This document shows, piece after piece, positions 24,152 to 30,735 of a stretch of DNA of 64,000 nucleotides (position 1 is the first letter of the stretch; every line of letters begins with the position of its first letter). The stretch is from Pseudomonas sp. MWU13-2105 (GTDB lineage Bacteria; Pseudomonadota; Gammaproteobacteria; Pseudomonadales; Pseudomonadaceae). The DNA is taken from NCBI RefSeq assembly GCF_023242315.1, contig NZ_JALLIY010000017.1, forward strand, positions 1 to 64,000, given 5' to 3'. Both the position numbers and the translations under genes were made by a program. The notes below the pieces were generated by a model. It was given only the letters and a program-made list of their open reading frames with translations. It did not search any database and had not been told where the DNA came from.

Positions 24152-24427
24152 ATGACAGACACTGAAGTAAAAGCGCCGAAAATCGAATTTCCCGTTACCG
24201 ACTACCCGGTCAAGGTGATCAGCGACACGGGGGTGGGCAACAAGGACAAGATCGTCGAGATCGTCAAGAAGCACGCGACGATCAACGATAACCGCGTGGA
24301 TGAACGCCAGAGCACCAACGGCAAGTACACCACGATCCAGCTGCATATCGTGGCCACCGGCCAGGACCAGCTGTACGACATCAACAGCGAGTTGCGGGCC
24401 ACCGGTTTCGTACACATGGTGCTGTGA
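24152..24427 (+). CDS. YbeD-family DUF493 protein
   Basis: 91 residues; the conserved core is IEFPVTDYPVKVISDTG and then STNGKYTTIQLHIVATGQDQLYDINSELRATG. The fold is ferredoxin-like and resembles an ACT regulatory domain; the function is not known, but the gene is consistently placed between dacA and lipB. The start is the ATG at 24152. lipB begins on the base where this gene ends. Confidence 0.95.
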   Translation: MTDTEVKAPKIEFPVTDYPVKVISDTGVGNKDKIVEIVKKHATINDNRVDERQSTNGKYTTIQLHIVATGQDQLYDINSELRATGFVHMVL

Positions 24428-25077
24428 TGGGCGGTGTGCTGGGCTTTCGCGAGCTCGGCCAGACCCCTTACGAGCCGGTCTGGCATGCCATGCAAGCGTT
24501 CACCGATGGGCGCAAGAATGCCGACCTGGCGGACGAAGTCTGGCTGGTGCAGCATCCGTCGGTGTTCACCCAGGGCCAGGCCGGCAAGGCCGAGCATGTG
24601 CTGCTGCCGGGAGATATTCCGGTGGTCAAGGTCGATCGCGGCGGCCAGGTGACCTATCATGGTCCCGGTCAACTGGTGGCTTATCTGTTGCTGGACGTCC
24701 GTCGCCTGGGTTATGGCGTGCGCGAGCTGGTCAGCCGGATGGAGCGCTGCCTGATTGATTTGCTCGCCGAGTATGGCGTGAGCGCCGAGGCCAAGGCCGA
24801 CGCGCCCGGGGTGTATGTCGACGGCGCGAAGATCGCCTCCCTGGGCCTGCGGATTCGCAACGGCTGTTCGTTCCATGGCCTGGCGCTGAATGTCGATATG
24901 GACCTTGGGCCGTTTCGACGGATTAACCCCTGCGGTTATGCGGGGCTGGCGATGACCCAGCTGCGTGACCACACAGGACCGATTGAATTTGCCGAGGTAA
25001 GTGCCCGGCTGCGTGCGCAGCTCGTCAAACACCTCGACTATGCTGAGCAGACGACCCTCACGGGCGGAATCGATTGA
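24427..25077 (+). CDS. lipB: Octanoyl-[acyl-carrier-protein]-protein N-octanoyltransferase
   Basis: 216 residues. LipB moves the octanoyl group from ACP to lipoyl domains. The signature is VDRGGQVTYHGPGQLVAYLLLD, with catalytic residues in GAKIASLGLRI (Lys) and NPCGYAGLAMTQ (Cys). The ATG at 24427 overlaps the previous stop as TGATG; a GTG one codon earlier exists but is unnecessary. lipA follows after one base. Confidence 0.98.
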   Translation: MGGVLGFRELGQTPYEPVWHAMQAFTDGRKNADLADEVWLVQHPSVFTQGQAGKAEHVLLPGDIPVVKVDRGGQVTYHGPGQLVAYLLLDVRRLGYGVRELVSRMERCLIDLLAEYGVSAEAKADAPGVYVDGAKIASLGLRIRNGCSFHGLALNVDMDLGPFRRINPCGYAGLAMTQLRDHTGPIEFAEVSARLRAQLVKHLDYAEQTTLTGGID

Positions 25078-25078
25078 T

Positions 25079-26104
25079 ATGACTACTGCGCAAGACGCTG
25101 TGCAAACCCTGATCCCGGCGCTGGACGTTTCCGAGCGCCCGGCCCGTGCGAAAGTCGAAACCGGCGTCAAGCTGCGTGGCGCCGAGAAAGTCGCACGAAT
25201 CCCGGTGAAGATCATTCCGACCACCGAACTGCCGAAGAAACCCGACTGGATTCGCGTGCGCATCCCGGTTTCGCCGGAAGTCGACCGCATCAAGCAATTG
25301 CTGCGCAAGCACAAGCTGCACAGTGTCTGCGAAGAGGCCTCCTGCCCGAACCTGGGTGAGTGCTTCAGCGGCGGTACCGCGACCTTCATGATCATGGGTG
25401 ATATCTGCACCCGCCGTTGCCCGTTCTGCGACGTCGGCCACGGCCGGCCGAAGCCGTTGGATGTCAACGAGCCGCAAAGCCTGGCCATCGCCATTGCCGA
25501 CCTGCGCCTGAAGTACGTGGTGATCACCTCCGTGGACCGCGACGACCTGCGTGACGGCGGTGCCCAGCACTTCGCCGACTGCATCCGCGAGATCCGCAAG
25601 CTGTCGCCGAACGTGCAGCTCGAAACCCTGGTCCCCGACTACCGTGGGCGTATGGACATCGCGCTGGAAATCACCGCCGCCGAGCCGCCGGATGTGTTCA
25701 ACCACAACCTGGAAACCGTGCCGCGCCTGTACAAGGCCGCGCGTCCGGGTTCCGACTACCAGTGGTCGCTGACCCTGCTGCAACGTTTCAAGCAGATGAT
25801 GCCGCACATTCCGACCAAATCCGGCTTGATGCTGGGCCTGGGCGAAACCGACGAGGAAGTCATCGAAGTCATGCAGCGCATGCGCGAGCACGACATCGAT
25901 ATGCTGACCTTGGGCCAGTACCTGCAACCGTCCCGCAGCCACTTGCCGGTGCAGCGTTTCGTGCATCCGGACACCTTCGCCTGGTTCGCCGAGGAAGGCT
26001 ACAAGATGGGCTTCAAGAACGTGGCTTCCGGGCCGCTGGTGCGTTCGTCCTACCACGCCGACGAGCAGGCCAAGCTGGTCAAGGCTGAACTGACCGGAGC
26101 GTAA
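25079..26104 (+). CDS. lipA: Lipoyl synthase
   Basis: 341-residue radical SAM enzyme that inserts two sulfur atoms into the octanoyl chain. Both iron-sulfur clusters are visible: the auxiliary cluster motif CEEASCPNLGEC and the radical SAM motif CTRRCPFC, plus the C-terminal RSSYHAD with the Ser ligand. The ATG at 25079 is one base after the lipB stop. Normal length. Confidence 0.98.
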   Translation: MTTAQDAVQTLIPALDVSERPARAKVETGVKLRGAEKVARIPVKIIPTTELPKKPDWIRVRIPVSPEVDRIKQLLRKHKLHSVCEEASCPNLGECFSGGTATFMIMGDICTRRCPFCDVGHGRPKPLDVNEPQSLAIAIADLRLKYVVITSVDRDDLRDGGAQHFADCIREIRKLSPNVQLETLVPDYRGRMDIALEITAAEPPDVFNHNLETVPRLYKAARPGSDYQWSLTLLQRFKQMMPHIPTKSGLMLGLGETDEEVIEVMQRMREHDIDMLTLGQYLQPSRSHLPVQRFVHPDTFAWFAEEGYKMGFKNVASGPLVRSSYHADEQAKLVKAELTGA

Positions 26105-26107
26105 CCC

Positions 26108-27076
26108 TTGAACCGTCGTCGACCCGTGCAGGCTTCCTATCAGGTCCAGAGCGCGGTGCCGGCGCTGCGTCAGGGCGGGGTGATCGGTTTGATCGCCCCG
26201 GCTGGCCCCGCTGCCCTTGATCCGCTCAAGGCGCAGCAGTGGGTCCAGGCCCGCGGCTATGAGCTGCGGATATTTCCCGGTGTCTCGCAACGCGACGGTT
26301 ACCTGGCCGGCGACGATGAAGTGCGCCTGCGCGACCTGCACGATGCCTTTGCCGATCCTGAAATCGACGTGATTCTCTGCCTGCGCGGGGGGTACGGTTG
26401 TCCGCGCCTGCTGGACGATATTGATTTCGAATTGCTCAAAAAACATCCAAAGCCTTTGGTCGGTTATAGCGATATCACTGCGCTGCACCTGGCGATTGCC
26501 CGTTATGCGGGGTTCATGACCTTCCACGGGCCGCTGTTCAATGCGGATCTGCTCGGGGACAAGCTGCCACCGACCGAATCCTCATTGTTCAACCTGCTGA
26601 GCGGACAGGTGCGCGCCGGTAGCTGCTTCGAGCATCCCGCGGCGTTTCCACTGACCACTGTGGTGCCGGGCGCGGCTTCAGGGCGCCTGCAGGGCGGCAA
26701 TCTGTCGTTGATCTGCGCCACGCTGGGCACGCCTTATGAGATCGACACCCGCGGTGTGATCCTGCTGATCGAGGACGTCAACGAGCCGCTGTACCGGGTT
26801 GATCGGTTGCTGACCCATCTGCGCCTGGCGGGCAAGCTGGAAGGTTTGAATGGCGTGTTGGTGGGGGATTTCGCCGGGGTCGACGCCGATGCGCTGGCGC
26901 GCCTGCTCAGGCAGGAGCTGGGGGCCTTGGGCATTCCGGTGCTGGCGGGGTGGCGCAGCGGGCATTGCGACCCGAACCTGACGTTGCCGCTGGGAGCGCA
27001 GGTGAGGTTGGATGCCGATGCGCGGCAGTTGGTGTTGGAGCAGGATGTGACGATTCTGCTGACTGCTGACTGCTGA
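26108..27076 (+). CDS. ldcA: LD-carboxypeptidase (peptidase family S66)
   Basis: 322 residues. It cleaves the L,D bond between mDAP and D-Ala in murein tetrapeptides during cytosolic recycling. The nucleophile Ser121 is in GYSDITALH; LCLRGGYGCPRLL and LIEDVNEPLYRVDR (Glu of the triad) and a His near the C-terminus (RSGHCDPN) complete the family pattern. The start is TTG at 26108, 3 bases after lipA, with GGAG at a suitable distance. The 3' end consists of heptanucleotide repeats that include the stop codon. Confidence 0.93.
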   Translation: MNRRRPVQASYQVQSAVPALRQGGVIGLIAPAGPAALDPLKAQQWVQARGYELRIFPGVSQRDGYLAGDDEVRLRDLHDAFADPEIDVILCLRGGYGCPRLLDDIDFELLKKHPKPLVGYSDITALHLAIARYAGFMTFHGPLFNADLLGDKLPPTESSLFNLLSGQVRAGSCFEHPAAFPLTTVVPGAASGRLQGGNLSLICATLGTPYEIDTRGVILLIEDVNEPLYRVDRLLTHLRLAGKLEGLNGVLVGDFAGVDADALARLLRQELGALGIPVLAGWRSGHCDPNLTLPLGAQVRLDADARQLVLEQDVTILLTADC

Positions 27077-27092
27077 CTGCTGACTGCTGACT
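27056..27092. repeat. Heptanucleotide tandem repeat (GACTGCT)n at the ldcA 3' end
   Basis: About five copies of GACTGCT, the first and last partial, span the last five codons and the stop of ldcA and run up to the REP element. Because each unit holds TGA, a change in copy number would alter only the last few residues. Confidence 0.95.
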
Positions 27093-27228
27093 TGTGGCGA
27101 GCGGGCTTGCCCGCGTTCGGCTGCGAAGCAGTCGTAAAACCACAATCCCCGTTCTTTCTGACACACCGTGATTGCAGGTTTTGGGGGCGCTTCGCACCCC
27201 AGCGCGGGCAAGCCCGCTCGCCACAAGG
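27091..27228. repeat. Long REP pair (GTGGCGAGCGGGCTTGCCCGC class)
   Basis: Inverted arms TTGTGGCGAGCGGGCTTGCC and its complement enclose about 95 bases containing GTTCGGCTGCGAAGCAGTCG. The same interior recurs at 34805 and 38911. It separates ldcA from the convergent transglycosylase gene. Confidence 0.85.
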
Positions 27229-27275
27229 CCGTGCTCGACTTCGAGTAACAGAGCCCCCAACGTTTGCCCTGGCTA

Positions 27276-28586
27276 TCAAGGGTTGCGCAAGCTCTCCAGC
27301 AGCTTGTGATTCGGATAGCCATCCGCCGGCCAGCCCAACACTTGCTGGGCCCCGCGAATCGCCTTGCGGGTATTCGCCCCGATAATGCCATCGGGATTGC
27401 CAGCGTCATAACCCTTGGTGCTGAGCAGGGTCTGCAACTCGATCCGCTCGGAACGGCTCAACGGCAGGTCATCCTTCGGCCAGTCGCCACGAATCAGACC
27501 CGCACCACCGAAGCGTTGGGACAACAAGCTCACCGCCAGCCCATAGGACGACGAATTGTTGTACTTGAGGATGGCGCGGAAGTTATCCAGTACCAGGAAC
27601 GCCGGGCCGCGATAACCGGCCGGCAGCAGCAGGGCGGCGGACAGTGTCGCCGAGCCATTTGGTAGTGCGGCGCCCGCTGGCAAGCGAATGCCCATTTGCA
27701 GCCACTCGTTCACCGTCTTGCGGATTGCACCATCGGCCTGGGCGTAGTCGAAGGCCTGTGGCAGCACCACTTCCAGCCCCCACGGCTGGCCACGCTGCCA
27801 GCCGGAGCTTTGCAGGTAGTTGGCGGTCGAAGCCAGGGCATCGGCGGAGTCGTTCCAGATATCACGGCGTCCGTCGCCATCGAAGTCCACCGCATAACTG
27901 TTGTAGGTGGTGGGGATAAACTGGGTCTGGCCCATGGCTCCGGCCCAGGAACCGAGCATCTGCTCAGGCTGGATATCGCCATGCTGGATAATCTGCAGCG
28001 CCGCCAGCAACTGTGCCTGGGCGAAACCCGGGCGCCGGCCTTCGTAGGCCAGGGTCGCCAGCGAACGGATCACCGATTTGTCGCCCTGGAACTGGCCGAA
28101 ATTGCTTTCCATGCCCCATACGGCCACCAGTGCCTCGCGGTCGACGCCATAGCGTTGTTCGATGCTCGCCAGCAAGGCGCTGTTCTGTGCCAGCAGGGCT
28201 TGGCCCTTGCGTACGCGCACGGGCGACAGGGCGCCGTCGAGGTATTCCCAGACCGGGCGGGTGAACTCCGGTTGGCTACGGTCGGCCTTGATCACGCTCA
28301 TGTCCGGGGTGACCCCGGCAAAGGCGGTGTCGAAGATGGCGGGTGTGATGCCGGCTCTCAGGGCGTCGATACGGAACGCGGACATCCATTCGGCAAAGCT
28401 CTGCGCAGGCTGGATCGTCAGGTCGTCATTGACCTGTGGCAGGGTCGGGAGCGGGGCTGCGGGAAGGGTTTGCAGCGGCTCGGCGTCGGCGGCGGTCGGC
28501 TTTTCCGCGCAGGCAACTAACAGGATAAAGCTGGTGGCGGCGAACAGTCGGCGTAACGGCCAACGAAGGGTAAGGCAAAAGGGCAT
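27276..28586 (-). CDS. Lytic murein transglycosylase with peptidoglycan-binding domain (SltB3-like lipoprotein)
   Basis: 436 codons with a lipobox LVAC (lipidated Cys26) after a basic hydrophobic signal. The MltB-type catalytic domain holds the catalytic Glu in AVWGMESNFGQF, and SWAGAMGQTQFIPTTYN is the second signature. The C-terminal peptidoglycan_binding_1 domain is visible as LQTLLSTKGYDAGNPDGIIG. The start at 28586 gives a compact signal peptide; an ATG at 28628 would add 14 unsupported residues. It is most like SltB3 (PA3992) by domain layout and position. Confidence 0.94.
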   Translation of the reverse strand: MPFCLTLRWPLRRLFAATSFILLVACAEKPTAADAEPLQTLPAAPLPTLPQVNDDLTIQPAQSFAEWMSAFRIDALRAGITPAIFDTAFAGVTPDMSVIKADRSQPEFTRPVWEYLDGALSPVRVRKGQALLAQNSALLASIEQRYGVDREALVAVWGMESNFGQFQGDKSVIRSLATLAYEGRRPGFAQAQLLAALQIIQHGDIQPEQMLGSWAGAMGQTQFIPTTYNSYAVDFDGDGRRDIWNDSADALASTANYLQSSGWQRGQPWGLEVVLPQAFDYAQADGAIRKTVNEWLQMGIRLPAGAALPNGSATLSAALLLPAGYRGPAFLVLDNFRAILKYNNSSSYGLAVSLLSQRFGGAGLIRGDWPKDDLPLSRSERIELQTLLSTKGYDAGNPDGIIGANTRKAIRGAQQVLGWPADGYPNHKLLESLRNP

Positions 28587-28665
28587 GCGCGGGTCCGGAT
28601 TATGCGAATCAGGTGCTGACCTTACCATGCTTGATGGGGTGCAGTCGTGATGGCGCTCTATGCTT

Positions 28666-28827
28666 TCAGGCCGCCAGAAAGTAAGAAGCCTCCCAGCTTT
28701 TGGACTGGAAGGCTTCGCGGCGGTAGCTGCCTTTGCCCTTCGCCGGTTGTTCCTGACGGCTGCGGAACAGTGGCTGGGCGATGATGGATTTGGCTTTGTT
28801 GGAACGCTGCCGGGACGGCTTGCTCAT
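28666..28827 (-). CDS. arfA: Alternative ribosome-rescue factor A
   Basis: 53 residues, rich in Lys and Arg. ArfA recruits release factor 2 to ribosomes stalled on truncated mRNA. The conserved stretch is AKSIIAQPLFRSRQEQPAKG followed by KGSYRREAF, matching the ArfA core (PLFRxR...KGKGSYxR). The ATG at 28827 gives the usual size; codons further upstream are not conserved in type. A strong hairpin lies inside the coding sequence 16 bases before the stop, as in E. coli arfA, where it makes a non-stop message so that the protein is made in full only when tmRNA fails. Confidence 0.9.
   Translation of the reverse strand: MSKPSRQRSNKAKSIIAQPLFRSRQEQPAKGKGSYRREAFQSKSWEASYFLAA
28674..28716 (-). terminator. 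Hairpin inside the arfA coding sequence
   Basis: On the minus strand GAAGCCTTCCAG pairs with CTGGGAGGCTTC (12 bp with one G-U pair; arms 28705-28716 and 28685-28696, loop 8), followed by TTACTTTCTGG. The stop codon lies at 28666-28668, beyond the hairpin. This is the layout of an intragenic terminator or RNase III site that yields non-stop arfA mRNA. Confidence 0.75.
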
Positions 28828-28959
28828 GGGCGTGCACTCTTGGGTGTGTGGAGGAGTGCGAATCATCGGGCAGATTTTTATCGCTGTCCAGTGGGGGCAT
28901 TTGGCTATTGGACTGTTGAGGCATTGTGGCGAACCTGTGTGCCTTCAGTGATTGCAGGG

Positions 28960-29997
28960 CTATTCTGCCGGTAATGCCAGCCGCTGCCCGCACATCAACA
29001 GGCTCAACCGGCTCAGGCTGCTCCACGGCGAACCCGCCGCCTGGCCCTTGATCTGTGCGTCGATGCGTTGCGCGTCCAGCAACAACTGGCTCCAGCGTTG
29101 CGCCGAGTGCCGTTGCAGGGCCTTGCTCATCAGCGGCTTGCGCTTGTCCCAGACCGGTGGCCGGGCCTGGCTGAAGGCCTTGTCCAGGGGCACGCCCTGG
29201 CTGTATTGCAGCGACAGGTTGGCCAGCAGTCGCAGCTCCCGGGCCAGGGCCCAGAGAATCACCGGCGGCTCGACCCCTTCGCCCCGCAGCCCTTCGAGCA
29301 TCCGCAATGCATGGGCCGCTTCACCGTTGAGTACCGCGTCCACCAGGCCGAACACATCGAAGCGGGCACTGTCGGCCACGGCGGCCTGCACCGTTTCCAC
29401 GGTGATCTGTCCACCTTCAGCCATCAGCTTGAGCTTTTCGATTTCCTGGGCGGCCGCCAGCAGGTTGCCTTCGACCCGCGCGGCAATCAGCTCCACCGCG
29501 TCCTGTTGGGCGGAAAGACCGGCCTGGGACAGGCGCTGGCGAATCCACTGCGGCAACTGGGCCGCGTCCACAGGCCAGATCTGGATGAACTGGGTGTCCT
29601 GGCCTTCGACCAGGGCCTTGCCCCACTTGGTCTTCTGCGCGCTGCCATCGAGCTTGGGCAGGCTGATCAGCAGCAGGGTATCTTCGGCCGGACGCGAGCA
29701 GTATTCGATCAGTGCCGCGGCGCCTTTGTCCCCGGGCTTGCCCGAAGGCAGGCGCAGTTCCAGCAGGCGTTTTTCGGCAAACAGCGACATGCTGGCACCG
29801 GCTTGCAGCAACGTGCCCCAGTCGAAGTTGGCGTCGGCGCTGAACACCTGGCGCTCGTCGAAACCTTGTTGGCGGGCGGCGGCACGGATGGCGTCGGCGG
29901 CTTCCTGGCACAGCAGCGGATCGTCGCCGCTGATGACGTAGACCGGCGCAAGGCTGCCTTGCAGGTGTTTGGCGAGTTGGGCGGGGGCGAGTTTCAT
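28960..29997 (-). CDS. holA: DNA polymerase III delta subunit
   Basis: 345 residues. HolA is the subunit of the clamp loader that opens the beta sliding clamp. MKLAPAQLAKHLQGSLAPVYVISGDDPLLCQEAAD and RLLELRLPSGKPG mark the N-terminal AAA+-like domain, which lacks a functional ATP site as is normal for delta. The start at 29997 is supported by family length; no good ribosome binding site is visible and a 9-bp hairpin stands just upstream, so coupling to lptE is possible. Confidence 0.96.
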   Translation of the reverse strand: MKLAPAQLAKHLQGSLAPVYVISGDDPLLCQEAADAIRAAARQQGFDERQVFSADANFDWGTLLQAGASMSLFAEKRLLELRLPSGKPGDKGAAALIEYCSRPAEDTLLLISLPKLDGSAQKTKWGKALVEGQDTQFIQIWPVDAAQLPQWIRQRLSQAGLSAQQDAVELIAARVEGNLLAAAQEIEKLKLMAEGGQITVETVQAAVADSARFDVFGLVDAVLNGEAAHALRMLEGLRGEGVEPPVILWALARELRLLANLSLQYSQGVPLDKAFSQARPPVWDKRKPLMSKALQRHSAQRWSQLLLDAQRIDAQIKGQAAGSPWSSLSRLSLLMCGQRLALPAE

Positions 29998-30010
29998 AGG
30001 CGGGCAAGTG

Positions 30011-30031
30011 CGGGGCGCCGAGGGCGCCCCG
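30011..30031. other. Hairpin between lptE and holA
   Basis: CGGGGCGCC-GAG-GGCGCCCCG is a perfect 9-bp stem with a 3-base loop, 14 bases before the holA ATG. No T-run follows, so it is more likely an mRNA-processing or translation-modulating element than a terminator. Confidence 0.75.
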
Positions 30032-30037
30032 ACAGGC

Positions 30038-30643
30038 TTACTGCTTCGGCAGTTGCAGCGGCGATTGCTGCGGCTGCGACGCTTCGTACTTGCGCGCGGC
30101 TTCCAGGGCGTCGGCATCGGCCTTGGCCTTGGCATCGGCGGTCTGTTGCAGGCCATCCAGTTGCGCCGGGGTCAGCAATTGCAGGCGCAGGACCATCTGC
30201 TGGATCAGGTCGCGACGCATTTCCTTGCGCAGCTGACCCGCTTCGGTATCGCCAGCGGTGATGTTGTTGCCGTCGTGCACGTAGTACTTCTGTACGTTCA
30301 GCTTGCCGGTGAGCAGTTGCAGGTCATGGTCGCCACGGATTTCATAGTACAGCGCGGTGTTGAGCTCGTACTCGGCGTTACGGCCGGAGCCCGAGTAGGT
30401 GGCGGTACGCTGGGTTTCCTGTTCGTCAGTCAGCACCAGCTTGTAAGGCGCACCGGTATAGACCTTGACGCCGCTGTGTTCGAGGACCTGGGTCAGCTGC
30501 TTGACCGTATCACCGTAGGCATTACGGGCACTGACCGACAATTCCTTGATGGTCAGCTGGTTGGTGCCGGTGCCGCGCAGCTGGAAGCCGCAGGCGCTCA
30601 GCAACACGGCGAGGCCCATTACCAGCAGATTGCGTTTGATCAT
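30038..30643 (-). CDS. lptE: LPS assembly lipoprotein LptE
   Basis: 201 residues with lipobox LSAC and the diagnostic mature start CGFQLRGTG. LptE plugs the LptD barrel in the outer membrane and helps insert lipopolysaccharide. The C-terminal 40 residues are Ala/Lys/Gln-rich (LDGLQQTADAKAKADADALE), a likely helix. The ATG at 30643 has GGGGAG 8 bases upstream. It lies between leuS and holA, the universal order in gamma-proteobacteria. Confidence 0.97.
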   Translation of the reverse strand: MIKRNLLVMGLAVLLSACGFQLRGTGTNQLTIKELSVSARNAYGDTVKQLTQVLEHSGVKVYTGAPYKLVLTDEQETQRTATYSGSGRNAEYELNTALYYEIRGDHDLQLLTGKLNVQKYYVHDGNNITAGDTEAGQLRKEMRRDLIQQMVLRLQLLTPAQLDGLQQTADAKAKADADALEAARKYEASQPQQSPLQLPKQ

Positions 30644-30700
30644 CTTGTTGCTCCCCTTGAAACCCTGTGGGTCGACGGTGCGACCGCGGAAGTCTTGCAA

Positions 30701-30722
30701 GGCGCCCGTGAGTGCGGGCGCC
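30701..30722. other. Hairpin between leuS and lptE
   Basis: GGCGCCCG-TGAGTG-CGGGCGCC is a perfect 8-bp stem 14 bases after the leuS stop, without a T-run. It may be a weak or processing terminator. Confidence 0.7.
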
Positions 30723-30735
30723 CGATCCCATTTAG

